From Candidatus Iainarchaeum sp. (GTDB lineage: Archaea; Iainarchaeota; Iainarchaeia; Iainarchaeales; JAAZKV01): a stretch of 7,748 nt of DNA. The stretch covers positions 1 through 7,748 of the forward strand of contig JAPLVQ010000047.1 in the NCBI GenBank assembly GCA_026397035.1, given 5' to 3'. Under the pieces are notes generated by a model. It saw nothing but the letters and a program-made list of their open reading frames with translations. It was not told where the DNA came from and made no database searches. Of the stretch, positions 1 through 6,447 are shown one piece after another (position 1 is the first letter of the stretch; each line of letters opens with the position of its first letter). A program made the translations under genes and the position numbers.

Positions 1-2
1 AT

Positions 3-230
3 GCCAGCGCCTTGCATTACACCACCGACGATCTGGATGACGGAGACCGGAAAGATCAGCAACATTCAGGTGAGCTGAGAGAGCGCAAGTTAACGACTCT
101 GAATATCGATCTTCAGCAGATGGGTCTGGGTTGCATCGACAGCTGGGGAAGCTGGCCGCTAAAGGAGTATCAGATGGAGTATAAGGATTACGAATTCAGG
201 TTTGTAATTACCCCGGTTGTAAAATTCTGA
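3..230 (+). CDS. lacZ: beta-galactosidase (glycoside hydrolase family 2), C-terminal end only
   Basis: The reading frame is open from the window edge to TGA at 228-230, so this is the last 75 codons of a gene that starts outside the window. The peptide contains LNIDLQQMGLGCIDSWG followed by PLKEYQMEYKDYEFRF. This matches the end of the LacZ C-terminal beta-sandwich domain: E. coli LacZ has LNIDGFHMGIGGDDSWS near its end, and its Trp-999 in that DSW contributes to the active site. The same DSW is kept here, with Cys-Ile in place of Gly-Asp just before it. The family hydrolyses terminal beta-galactosides; the catalytic glutamates lie upstream and cannot be seen. A TTG at 12 could be read as a start, but a 72-residue protein beginning inside this domain makes no sense. 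G+C content and style fit the permease next door, not the archaeal-looking genes further right. I am confident of the family and less sure of the exact substrate. Confidence 0.8.
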   Translation, partial: ASALHYTTDDLDDGDRKDQQHSGELRERKLTTLNIDLQQMGLGCIDSWGSWPLKEYQMEYKDYEFRFVITPVVKF

Positions 231-355
231 TAAGAATGGCGCACCGGATTCTCGCGGATCCCTGCGGGAACGCCGATATTCGCGGATCTTAATATTAAAA
301 ATTCGTGAGAATCCGCGCTGCGCAGCATCCGCGAAAATCCGCGTGCTATTCTTCT
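231..355. repeat. CGCGGAT / ATCCGCG inverted-repeat cluster in a convergent gap
   Basis: Between the lacZ stop and the permease stop there are two copies of CGCGGAT (253-259, 281-287) followed by three of the reverse complement ATCCGCG (311-317, 327-333, 337-343). The half-sites can pair in several ways, for example 281-287 with 311-317 around an A+T-rich loop. The position between two convergent genes suits a bidirectional terminator or a REP-like extragenic palindrome. The repeats are seen directly; the role is inferred. Similar CGCGGAT-rich intergenic repeats are familiar from environmental bacterial genomes, which fits a bacterial origin for this end of the window. Confidence 0.55.
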
Positions 356-1339
356 TTAGTACCACCGGAAAACCTTAAGTCCTGCAGTAAAAAACAGTGC
401 TCCAACGGCCGTAAGTATTAGGATGGGCTGAGCGACCTGGATCAGTCCGGCGCCTTCAATGAAGATGCTTCTTATCCCATCGGCGAGCATGGTCAGCGGA
501 AAAAGCCGTATCACGGGAATAGCCCAGTCGGGAAAGTTATGGTAGCTAAAGAAAATTCCCGACAGGATCATCATCGGAAAAACAATGGCATTGATGAATC
601 CGTTCCCAACTTCCGTGTTCGCGGTTTTTGATGAAACAAAGACGGCCCCGGCAGACTGAGGTGGATGTTGATTCCAAAGGCAAGCCAGGCAAACACAATC
701 AACACCAGCGATTCAACAGTATTCATCCCGATCCTGACTGTAATCATAGACATCAGGAAATAGGATTTCTTCATGGGGGTGGCAACCATGCGCCGGAGCA
801 GTTTTTTTGATCGTTTATCGATGAGTCCATAGCTCAGTCCCCACATACATGACATCATCACACCCATCGCAAGTATCCCGGGAATAAAAAAATCGATATA
901 ACGGGTTCCGCTGACCGTGAGCGGTTTAATCTGACCTGCATTTTCAGGCAAAACCTCGGGCTTCCCCTGAAACAATCTCGACAATTTCAGAAAACAGAGC
1001 TGTGCATCCGGATTCATCGGATCGAAATGATACTGTATCCGGCCATCTTTCTGCCCGAGTATCATATTGAAGTTTCCCCGCTTCAGCAGCACCATTGCCT
1101 CATCCCAACTGCTGCTCATCCCGGATGACGACGGTATCTTTCAACACTAATTCAGAGGGTGTTACCACTGCAACCTTCCTGATAATATCAGGTTTCTTGG
1201 TAAAGGCGATACCCAGTCCAAGCGACATCAGGATCGGAAACCCGATTCCCCAGAAAAGGACACCCGGTTCGCGCACAATTTCACGGAAACTGGCAGCGAT
1301 TAAAAGGCCAAGTTGACGGGCATCAAAATGATTATTCAT
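356..1339 (-). pseudogene. ABC-2 type transport permease, broken by two frame changes
   Basis: Three consecutive reading frames together give one ABC-2 permease, the membrane part of an exporter. Frame 1 (1339 to about 1115) starts MNNHFDARQLGLLIAASFRE and has the usual N-terminal cytoplasmic segment and first membrane helix (WGIGFPILMSLGLGIAF). Frame 2 (about 1119 to 660) has an extracytoplasmic loop with WDEAMVLLKRGN and then FFIPGILAMGVMMSCMWGLS and further helices. Frame 3 (about 658 to 356) has SSKTANTEVGNGFINAIVFP, MMILSGIFFSYHNFPDWAIP and a C-terminal helix, the classic ABC-2 ending. The second break falls after FGINIH, where relatives normally have about 15 more residues, so a deletion that is not a multiple of three is likely. 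The first break lies at a pair of 8-bp direct repeats. Its ATG overlaps the end of the ATPase gene (ATGAATAA), as in an intact operon. Either the gene has decayed or the assembly is faulty here. Confidence 0.8.
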
Positions 1340-2090
1340 GAAGATGCCTCCCGGTTAATTCTGTAAAGAGGTCATCGAGCGTTCGTTTGAGAGGGATGGT
1401 TATCATTACCTGTTCATAACCCGGACCTACCCCAAGAAGCTCATTTACAGTACCTTCCTTAAGAATAATCCCCTGGTCCATGATGACGATATCGTCGCAA
1501 AGCTGTTCGGCCTCCTCCATATAATGAGTAGTAAGAATAATTGTTTTTCCGTTGTTTTTTAACTCCAAAATTTTATCCCAAAACAACTGCCTCATTTTTG
1601 GATCAAGCCCGACAGTAGGCTCATCAAGAAAAATCAGTTCAGGATCATGCAAAAGAGAAATAGCAATATTAAGGAGTTTTTGAAACCCCCCGCTTAAAAA
1701 ATCCGCGCGAATATTCTTATAATCCTCCAAATACAACCACGCAAGCAAAAACTTTACACGGTTTTTAAGCACTTCCCCAGAAAGTCCGTAAATACTCCCA
1801 AAAAACAAAAGATTTTTTTCAACTGAAAAATCTCTATAAAACGCATCCTCCTGAGGGACAAGCGCAAAACGGGGTTTGGATATATTAACATCAGTAGAAT
1901 CAAATAAAGAAACACTGCCTGAAGTAGCTTTCTCAATACCAAGGATAATACTTGTTAGAGTACTTTTACCAGCACCGTTACTCCCAAGTAAACCAAAAAT
2001 CTCTCCACGCTGAATAGTAAAAGAAACATTATCAAGAACCTTCTTCTTGCCGTAAAACTTTGAAACCTTCTCAACCGAAACAATCGACAT
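1332..2090 (-). CDS. ABC transporter ATP-binding protein (exporter type), possible hybrid
   Basis: This 252-residue nucleotide-binding subunit would power the adjacent ABC-2 permease. Walker A is GSNGAGKST (residues 36-44), the Q-loop glutamine is Q80, the signature is LSGGF (132-136, with F where Q is usual), Walker B is LIFLDEP (152-158), and the H-loop is TTHYMEEAE with H189. I chose ATG at 2088-2090 because it begins the usual MSIVSVEKVSKFYG. GTG at 2097-2099 would add three residues, and an in-frame TAA lies at 2112-2114. AGGAT upstream of the ATG is a plausible but distant ribosome-binding site. The 3' end overlaps the permease start by 8 bp. Codon use changes sharply near position 1520: upstream codons are A/T-ending, while those after MEEAE are much richer in G and C (GCC, CAG, TGC, GAC, ATC, GTC). 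The final residues (TLDDLFTELTGRHLHE) look bacterial. The cargo cannot be told from the sequence. Confidence 0.88.
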   Translation of the reverse strand: MSIVSVEKVSKFYGKKKVLDNVSFTIQRGEIFGLLGSNGAGKSTLTSIILGIEKATSGSVSLFDSTDVNISKPRFALVPQEDAFYRDFSVEKNLLFFGSIYGLSGEVLKNRVKFLLAWLYLEDYKNIRADFLSGGFQKLLNIAISLLHDPELIFLDEPTVGLDPKMRQLFWDKILELKNNGKTIILTTHYMEEAEQLCDDIVIMDQGIILKEGTVNELLGVGPGYEQVMITIPLKRTLDDLFTELTGRHLHE

Positions 2091-2113
2091 CAAAAACACT
2101 ATCCTAACATTTT

Positions 2114-2220
2114 AACTACCATTCAAACCATTACCAACAATTCAAACTATCACTCAAACCATTACCAACAATTCAAACTACCGCTCAAACCATTACCAAC
2201 AATTCAAACTATCACCCAAA
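2114..2220. repeat. 31-bp imperfect tandem repeat, three full copies plus part of a fourth
   Basis: Copies lie at 2114-2144, 2145-2175 and 2176-2206, each built as AACTAYC, a variable base or two, then TCAAACCATTACCAACAATTCA-like sequence. The copies differ at only a few positions in the first ten bases. A degraded fourth copy starts at 2207, and further pieces (TTCAAACTATCACACAACTCAAACC) recur at about 2245-2271. The A/C-rich array lies immediately upstream of the ATPase gene on the minus strand, so it would be transcribed as its 5' leader if the TATA-like box near 2340 is used. No reading frame crosses it usefully. The period is close to three helical turns. Its role is unknown: it could be a protein-binding array or simple slippage. 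Confidence 0.75.
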
Positions 2221-2294
2221 TTACAACTCAAATAAATATATTAAATTCAAACTATCACACAACTCAAACCACTATTTTTCGTTATCAAAATCAC

Positions 2295-2312
2295 TACTAG
2301 TAAAAACTAGTA
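2295..2312. other. small perfect hairpin with ACTAGT arms
   Basis: TACTAGT (2295-2301) and ACTAGTA (2306-2312) form a 7-bp stem around an AAAA loop. Because ACTAGT is itself a palindrome, the element is also two ACTAGT direct repeats spaced 10 bp apart, a geometry suited to a dimeric DNA-binding protein. It sits about 25-40 bp downstream of the TATA-like box at 2336-2346 when read on the minus strand, so an operator role is possible but unproven. Confidence 0.35.
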
Positions 2313-2335
2313 TTGTAAGGAAGAGAAAAAAGAAG

Positions 2336-2346
2336 TATATAAAATA
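2336..2346 (-). promoter_or_regulatory. TATA-like box, possible promoter of the ABC ATPase gene
   Basis: On the minus strand this reads TATTTTATATA, close to the archaeal TATA consensus TTTATATA. A start about 26 bp downstream would fall near 2315 and give a leader of roughly 220 nt that contains the ACTAGT hairpin and the 31-bp repeats. The box is nearly symmetric and could also work rightwards, where no gene follows. The location is seen; its use is inferred. Confidence 0.4.
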
Positions 2347-2416
2347 ACCGTTAGGGTAAAAAGCCAACAAAAAACCAAGCCAAAAAGCTTCAAAAAAGAA
2401 TTGACGAAATTATTAA

Positions 2417-2459
2417 AGAAAAAAATATTTTTTGGGGGAAAACTTCAATCCCCCAAAAA
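2417..2459 (-). terminator. hairpin plus T-tract terminator of the lipoprotein gene
   Basis: TTTTTGGGGG (2429-2438) pairs perfectly with CCCCCAAAAA (2450-2459) around an 11-nt spacer, whose outer A-T pair can add one more base pair. Read on the minus strand, the hairpin is followed by a run of seven T residues (complement of A2419-2425). It lies 26 bp beyond the stop codon of the lipoprotein gene. Hairpin plus T-tract is the bacterial intrinsic pattern. Archaeal RNA polymerase mainly needs the T-tract, so it should work in either host. The minus-strand orientation follows from the gene and the T-tract. Confidence 0.7.
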
Positions 2460-2484
2460 CAAATAATTTAATGGTTTTCTTTGA

Positions 2485-4635
2485 TTAACACTTACCGCTT
2501 AACCCTTCAGCACCACTCTGAGTATAAACAGTAGCAACACCAAAAGAGCTATATGTCAAATATATATTGTTCTTGTCAATAGAGTAGCTATTCCCATGAG
2601 TGCAAACAGAGCCATTCAAAATGTCATTCAGATACACAATAACGCTGGACGTCGGTCCCCCTTGATAAATAACCTTATTGACGCTCGCATTCGAATCAAC
2701 CAAAGAAGTTTTTCCAAGGTAAACCCCACGCAAGGACAAAACAGCGGCAGAATTATCTTTCACTGTTAGAGTCAATTTATTTCCAACCCTATTCCAATCA
2801 ACTATTGCAATAGGAGTTGCTTTAGCCCAAGCAGCTTTTTGCTTTGCGAGTGAATTGTCCGCCCCGCGAAGCTTTACTACAGGGGTATTCTTGTTTGAGT
2901 CAAACCATATTGAATCAACAATTACATCCTCCTTGAAGGTGTTTCCAAAAGCTGTTTTTAGATTTGTTCCCGACCCAACATGTGTTAGCGAAGTGAGGTT
3001 TAAGTCAGGATTCGCCAATACGAAGGCTGCAGTATATGCCGGGTAATTCACTGAATTTGTTACATTATCAAGTGACAAATACAAAATCCTGTTCGCCACA
3101 TTGGAATCACTAACTTTCATCATTGAGTTAGGAATCATCAAAGTGAAATTTCCATCATTTGGGTTTACATACAAAGCAAAGTCATTCATTCCCTGCTTGA
3201 ACTGGAACAAAAACTCTTGTTCCACGCCTAATGCTGAGAACTTTAGCAAATCTATGTCTGATGAATAAAGACTTATATCAGATTCATTCCAAACCATGTT
3301 TGATATTGATATTGGATTTAAACCCCATATATCCGCCCAAGTTTTTCCATCCCCGGCAGAACAACCAATATATGCCTCTGATGGAATATTAGACGCATAT
3401 ACACTTGAGCAAAGAGACTTCATCAAAATCTGATTTGCATCAATTAATTTGTTTGTTAGGTTATTCCAAGCACTTAATTTTAATGTTCTTCCAAGATACG
3501 CCTTAACTGAAGCTTCTCCATTTTGAGAATCTACAACAACGCTTTGAGATGAAACAGTAACAGGCACAATAGGCGAGTTCATGTTATAATCCTCCGCGCT
3601 TACTGAATATTGCCCAACTTTGTAGTCATTCAAATGAACAATAAATTCAGAAGTGATTGGTTCTGAATATGAACAATCCTTACCATAGTCTACATTCATA
3701 TTGCAAACCCAAAGTTTTTTTCCAACCAACTGGCTCAAGTCAGCAGTTGTTGTTCCTGCCCCAGGAATTATTGTTATTTTCAAGTTTCCTGTTGTTGGAA
3801 CCGGCTTGATTAGAGCCGCTGAATATTCATTATACTTATTGTATGTTGAAATGTAATCAAGCTGAGTTGAAGCGTAATTATCCTTTGTTACTATTGCTTT
3901 GAAGTGAGAAGAACTATTCATAGTCTGTACTTGAGGCCACAAATAGAATAATCCATTAATCTCTTCCCCATCAGCAAAATCAATCGAAGAAACTAAATTC
4001 TCAGTAATATTATTTTCCCCGTTCTGGTTTTCTTCTAAAACTTCATAAACCTTAATATTACCAGTGCCTGTTAAGATATTCGAACTCTCATCATAAGCTA
4101 TTATTCTCACAACCGGATTAGACGGTTTAAGACTCAAAGAAACATAATAGTTCTTGTCTTCGTCAATAACTAATTTTTCTGACTGACCGAAATAAGCATA
4201 ATCATCAGAACGAACCGTGAAAAAGTACTCACCCTGTTTCAAATTTGACAAAACTATTCTCCTGTCGCCATCTCTTGGAACAGGAACTTTCACTGACTGA
4301 CTCTGATTAAAACCAATACTTAAATTCCTTGTGCTGCTTGCTGACCAATTATTTCCGACAATAGAACTTAAAGTATTGCTTAAATTTGTGTAGATATTAT
4401 TACTTGTATAATACTCAAGCCACAAATCGCCAGTAGCATCATAACCGCCACTCACATCCACTAGTACTTGCCCGCTTATCGGCGCCAAGCAATCAGTAGG
4501 ACAAGTATTATCCTCTCCAGGTGAACAAGTACCGTCCCCGCAAATCTTTATTGGCGGCTCGGTAGTACACCCAAGCAAAAAAATGACACTACAAAATAAA
4601 AGCACCCCAAAGAGCGCCTTAAACTTCAAATCCAT
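2485..4635 (-). CDS. large cell-surface lipoprotein with Cys cluster and beta-sandwich modules, function unknown
   Basis: This 716-residue protein begins with a lipoprotein signal peptide: MDLKFK, a hydrophobic core, and the lipobox LLGC with the lipidated cysteine at C23. A short Cys cluster follows (C32, C37, C45, C49 in CGDGTC...CPTDC), a motif I associate with secreted proteins of DPANN-type archaea. Residues about 50-170 and 283-383 look like repeated beta-sandwich modules of the carboxypeptidase-regulatory type: each has a KxGxY strand (LKQGEYFFTV, YKVGQYSVSA), then a DY pair and a strand ending in alternating V residues. Later cysteines also come in pairs (C311/C321, C409/C425, C678/C716), which suggests disulfides outside the cell. 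Many N-x-S/T sites are present. There is no catalytic motif I recognise and no C-terminal membrane helix. On the minus strand a G-run (TGGGGG) 7-8 nt before the ATG may act as a ribosome-binding site. A structural or binding surface protein is the cautious reading. Confidence 0.9.
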   Translation of the reverse strand: MDLKFKALFGVLLFCSVIFLLGCTTEPPIKICGDGTCSPGEDNTCPTDCLAPISGQVLVDVSGGYDATGDLWLEYYTSNNIYTNLSNTLSSIVGNNWSASSTRNLSIGFNQSQSVKVPVPRDGDRRIVLSNLKQGEYFFTVRSDDYAYFGQSEKLVIDEDKNYYVSLSLKPSNPVVRIIAYDESSNILTGTGNIKVYEVLEENQNGENNITENLVSSIDFADGEEINGLFYLWPQVQTMNSSSHFKAIVTKDNYASTQLDYISTYNKYNEYSAALIKPVPTTGNLKITIIPGAGTTTADLSQLVGKKLWVCNMNVDYGKDCSYSEPITSEFIVHLNDYKVGQYSVSAEDYNMNSPIVPVTVSSQSVVVDSQNGEASVKAYLGRTLKLSAWNNLTNKLIDANQILMKSLCSSVYASNIPSEAYIGCSAGDGKTWADIWGLNPISISNMVWNESDISLYSSDIDLLKFSALGVEQEFLFQFKQGMNDFALYVNPNDGNFTLMIPNSMMKVSDSNVANRILYLSLDNVTNSVNYPAYTAAFVLANPDLNLTSLTHVGSGTNLKTAFGNTFKEDVIVDSIWFDSNKNTPVVKLRGADNSLAKQKAAWAKATPIAIVDWNRVGNKLTLTVKDNSAAVLSLRGVYLGKTSLVDSNASVNKVIYQGGPTSSVIVYLNDILNGSVCTHGNSYSIDKNNIYLTYSSFGVATVYTQSGAEGLSGKC

Positions 4636-4684
4636 TCAAAAAACCCCCACAAGGTAAAACATCTATAAAGACAAGCATGTAGGT

Positions 4685-4694
4685 TGTATAAAAA
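4685..4694 (-). promoter_or_regulatory. TATA-like box for the lipoprotein gene
   Basis: The minus strand reads TTTTTATACA here. A start about 26 bp downstream, near 4664, would leave a leader of about 29 nt before the ATG at 4635, a normal archaeal arrangement. The same bases read rightwards (GTATAAAAAG) could serve gatD with a longer leader, so the divergent genes may share control elements in their 136-bp gap. Confidence 0.45.
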
Positions 4695-4713
4695 GCTTTG
4701 GCGCAAAATAAAG

Positions 4714-4723
4714 TAATATAAAA
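4714..4723 (+). promoter_or_regulatory. TATA-like box for gatD
   Basis: TAATATAAAA lies 48-58 bp upstream of the gatD ATG. The usual spacing of about 26 bp from the box centre predicts a start near 4745 and a leader of about 27 nt. No strong Shine-Dalgarno sequence precedes the ATG; AAGGCGAAAAT is the best candidate and is weak. Confidence 0.45.
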
Positions 4724-4771
4724 GCTAAGTAACAAAGTAAAGTATTAAATTAAGCAAGAAAAGGCGAAAAT

Positions 4772-6079
4772 ATGACTATAAAGGAATTTTATAAAAAACA
4801 CTCGCTCAAAGAAGGAGTACTAATCGAATTTACTTACGGGGACACTAAAATAAGCGGAACAATAATCCCAACTAATGATGAAACTCTAATGGTGAAACTC
4901 TCTAGCGGATATAACGCAGGGTTTGATACCACACAAGTTAAGGGACTGAAAGTACTTGGAGAGGCGAAAAGCGTGGGAAAACCAAAAAGCTTTGAAATAA
5001 AGAAAAATCCTAATCTTCCAACAATTGCAATACTACACACAGGCGGAACAATTGCAAGCAGAGTAAATTACTCTACCGGCGGAGTATACGCTTCTTTTGA
5101 TGTGAATGATCTTGTTACAATGTTTCCTGAGCTTACCACAATCGCTAACATTGAATCTGTATTTGTCGCAAACATGATGTCGGAAGACATGCAACTATCA
5201 GATTATCAGAAAATCTCAATAGCTGTCGCTGAACAAATAAAAAAGGGGGTTAAAGGAATAATAATCGGCCAAGGAACTGACATGCTTGATTATAGCGCTT
5301 CGGTATTATCCTTTGAACTTGAAAACTGCCCGCTGCCCGTGCTTATTGTAGGAGCACAAAGAAGCTCGGACAGAGGCAGTAGCGATGCTGCAATGAACCT
5401 AATATGCGCAGCAAATTTTATTACAAAAACTAACTTCAAAGGAGTAGCAACCTGCATGCATTATTCAACTAATGACACTACCTGCGCAATAATCAATGGA
5501 ACAAGAGTAATGAAAATGCATCCCTCAAGAAGAGACGCTTTCAAACCAATAAATGATACTCCTATTGCGCTTGTTGATTACAGAACGAAAGAAATAAAAT
5601 GGCTTAAGGACAAGGTACAATACGAGCATGCTAAAGGCACATTTAAATTACTAAACAAACTCGAAACAAAAATAGGGCTTTTAAAAATACACCCTTGGAT
5701 AACTGAGAAAGAACTTTTGTTTTATAAAAATGAAAAGTATAAAGGACTAGTTATTGAGGCTACTGGATTAGGACACACACCAATAAGAGAAAATGATTCA
5801 TTTGTAAAAATGATTAAAACACTTATTGACAGCGGATGCATTGTGGCAATAACTTCACAATCCCTCAACGGCAGGACAAATGTGTACGTTTACACTAACT
5901 TAAGAAAAGTTGAAGCAACAGGCGCAATCTACTGCGAGGACATGACTTCAAAAACCGCACTCATGAAACTCTCGTGGCTGCTTGGAAATTACACTCCAAA
6001 AGAAGCCCGCGAAATGCTCACAAAAAACTTGCGAGGAGAAATAAGCGAGTTCTCAAGAACGGACACTTATGAAGAGTAA
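4772..6079 (+). CDS. gatD: glutamyl-tRNA(Gln) amidotransferase subunit D
   Basis: GatD is the glutaminase subunit of the archaeal GatDE complex, which turns Glu-tRNA(Gln) into Gln-tRNA(Gln) by supplying ammonia to GatE. At 435 residues the length is normal. Residues about 15-75 form the GatD-specific N-terminal barrel, including VKLSSGYNAGF, which separates it from a plain L-asparaginase. The asparaginase-like domain follows: TGGTIAS (T90, T93), GQGTDM with the T169-D170 pair, SSDRGSSDAAMNL (198-210), and RVMKMHPSRRDAFK with the catalytic lysine at about K248. Of the candidate catalytic residues (Thr, Thr, Asp, Lys) none appears lost. The usual HGTDT is QGTDM here, a mild departure. ATG 4772 starts the barrel correctly. 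Transcription diverges from the lipoprotein gene. gatE, often adjacent to gatD, is not in this window. This gene is the best evidence that this part of the window is archaeal. Confidence 0.96.
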   Translation: MTIKEFYKKHSLKEGVLIEFTYGDTKISGTIIPTNDETLMVKLSSGYNAGFDTTQVKGLKVLGEAKSVGKPKSFEIKKNPNLPTIAILHTGGTIASRVNYSTGGVYASFDVNDLVTMFPELTTIANIESVFVANMMSEDMQLSDYQKISIAVAEQIKKGVKGIIIGQGTDMLDYSASVLSFELENCPLPVLIVGAQRSSDRGSSDAAMNLICAANFITKTNFKGVATCMHYSTNDTTCAIINGTRVMKMHPSRRDAFKPINDTPIALVDYRTKEIKWLKDKVQYEHAKGTFKLLNKLETKIGLLKIHPWITEKELLFYKNEKYKGLVIEATGLGHTPIRENDSFVKMIKTLIDSGCIVAITSQSLNGRTNVYVYTNLRKVEATGAIYCEDMTSKTALMKLSWLLGNYTPKEAREMLTKNLRGEISEFSRTDTYEE

Positions 6080-6165
6080 AAGAGGATTAGCTGAATAACA
6101 AATAGAGATTGGAAGAAATGAGAACAAAAACTTTAAATTAAAGCGCGGGTTAAATATGCGTATTT

Positions 6166-6432
6166 TTATTGCATAGTAAATGTGAAGGTTCCGTGAGCCA
6201 ATCCATCCCCGTATTCTCCAGTGCCCCAGGTTCCGCTTATTGAATTTTCAGAGCCACTCGTTACTGTCAGAACGAGACCTCCCCACCTATTCGGTTCTAT
6301 TAAGAGTGTTTCTGGTAAATCATTACTTTGTTGGAACCTCCCTGCAATTAAATATTTGTTTTCTGCTGACGGATCTAAACTACTCACGGTTAAAACCGCG
6401 GGGATTTCTCGGAGCAAGAACTCATTGTTATT
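6166..6432 (-). pseudogene. C-terminal fragment of an unrecognised beta-rich protein
   Basis: The frame is open from 6432 to TAA at 6166-6168 (88 codons) and is closed upstream by TGA at 6433-6435. There is no ATG near its 5' end; the first usable start is TTG at 6415-6417, with no ribosome-binding site. The peptide is rich in G, S and T with alternating hydrophobics, such as RWGGLVLTVTSGSENSISGT and GDGLAHGTFTFTMQ. It reads like the last strands of a secreted beta-sandwich or barrel protein. The hairpin cluster begins 15 bp beyond its 5' end, as though the front of the gene had been replaced. I cannot name a family. It may be a gene remnant, and a chance open frame cannot be ruled out. It is convergent with gatD, 86 bp away. 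Confidence 0.35.
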
Positions 6433-6447
6433 TCACGTGCACCTGGC

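Noticed and set aside
1095..1316. Open frame of 73 codons on the plus strand opposite the permease
   Set aside because: It is the reverse shadow of the permease N-terminal half, which has clear family features on the minus strand.
1754..1942. Minus-strand open frame inside the ABC ATPase
   Set aside because: It is an alternative frame of the ATPase coding region, whose motifs are all in the main frame.
2097..2099. GTG start for the ABC ATPase
   Set aside because: The ATG at 2090 begins the conserved N-terminus and is better spaced from the AGGAT motif; GTG would have almost no spacing.
2855..3046. Small plus-strand open frame inside the lipoprotein gene
   Set aside because: It lies entirely inside a well supported coding region on the other strand and has no start signals or family features.
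4772..6079. Plain L-asparaginase
   Set aside because: The extra N-terminal barrel with the KLSSGYNAG strand and the length of 435 residues mark it as GatD.
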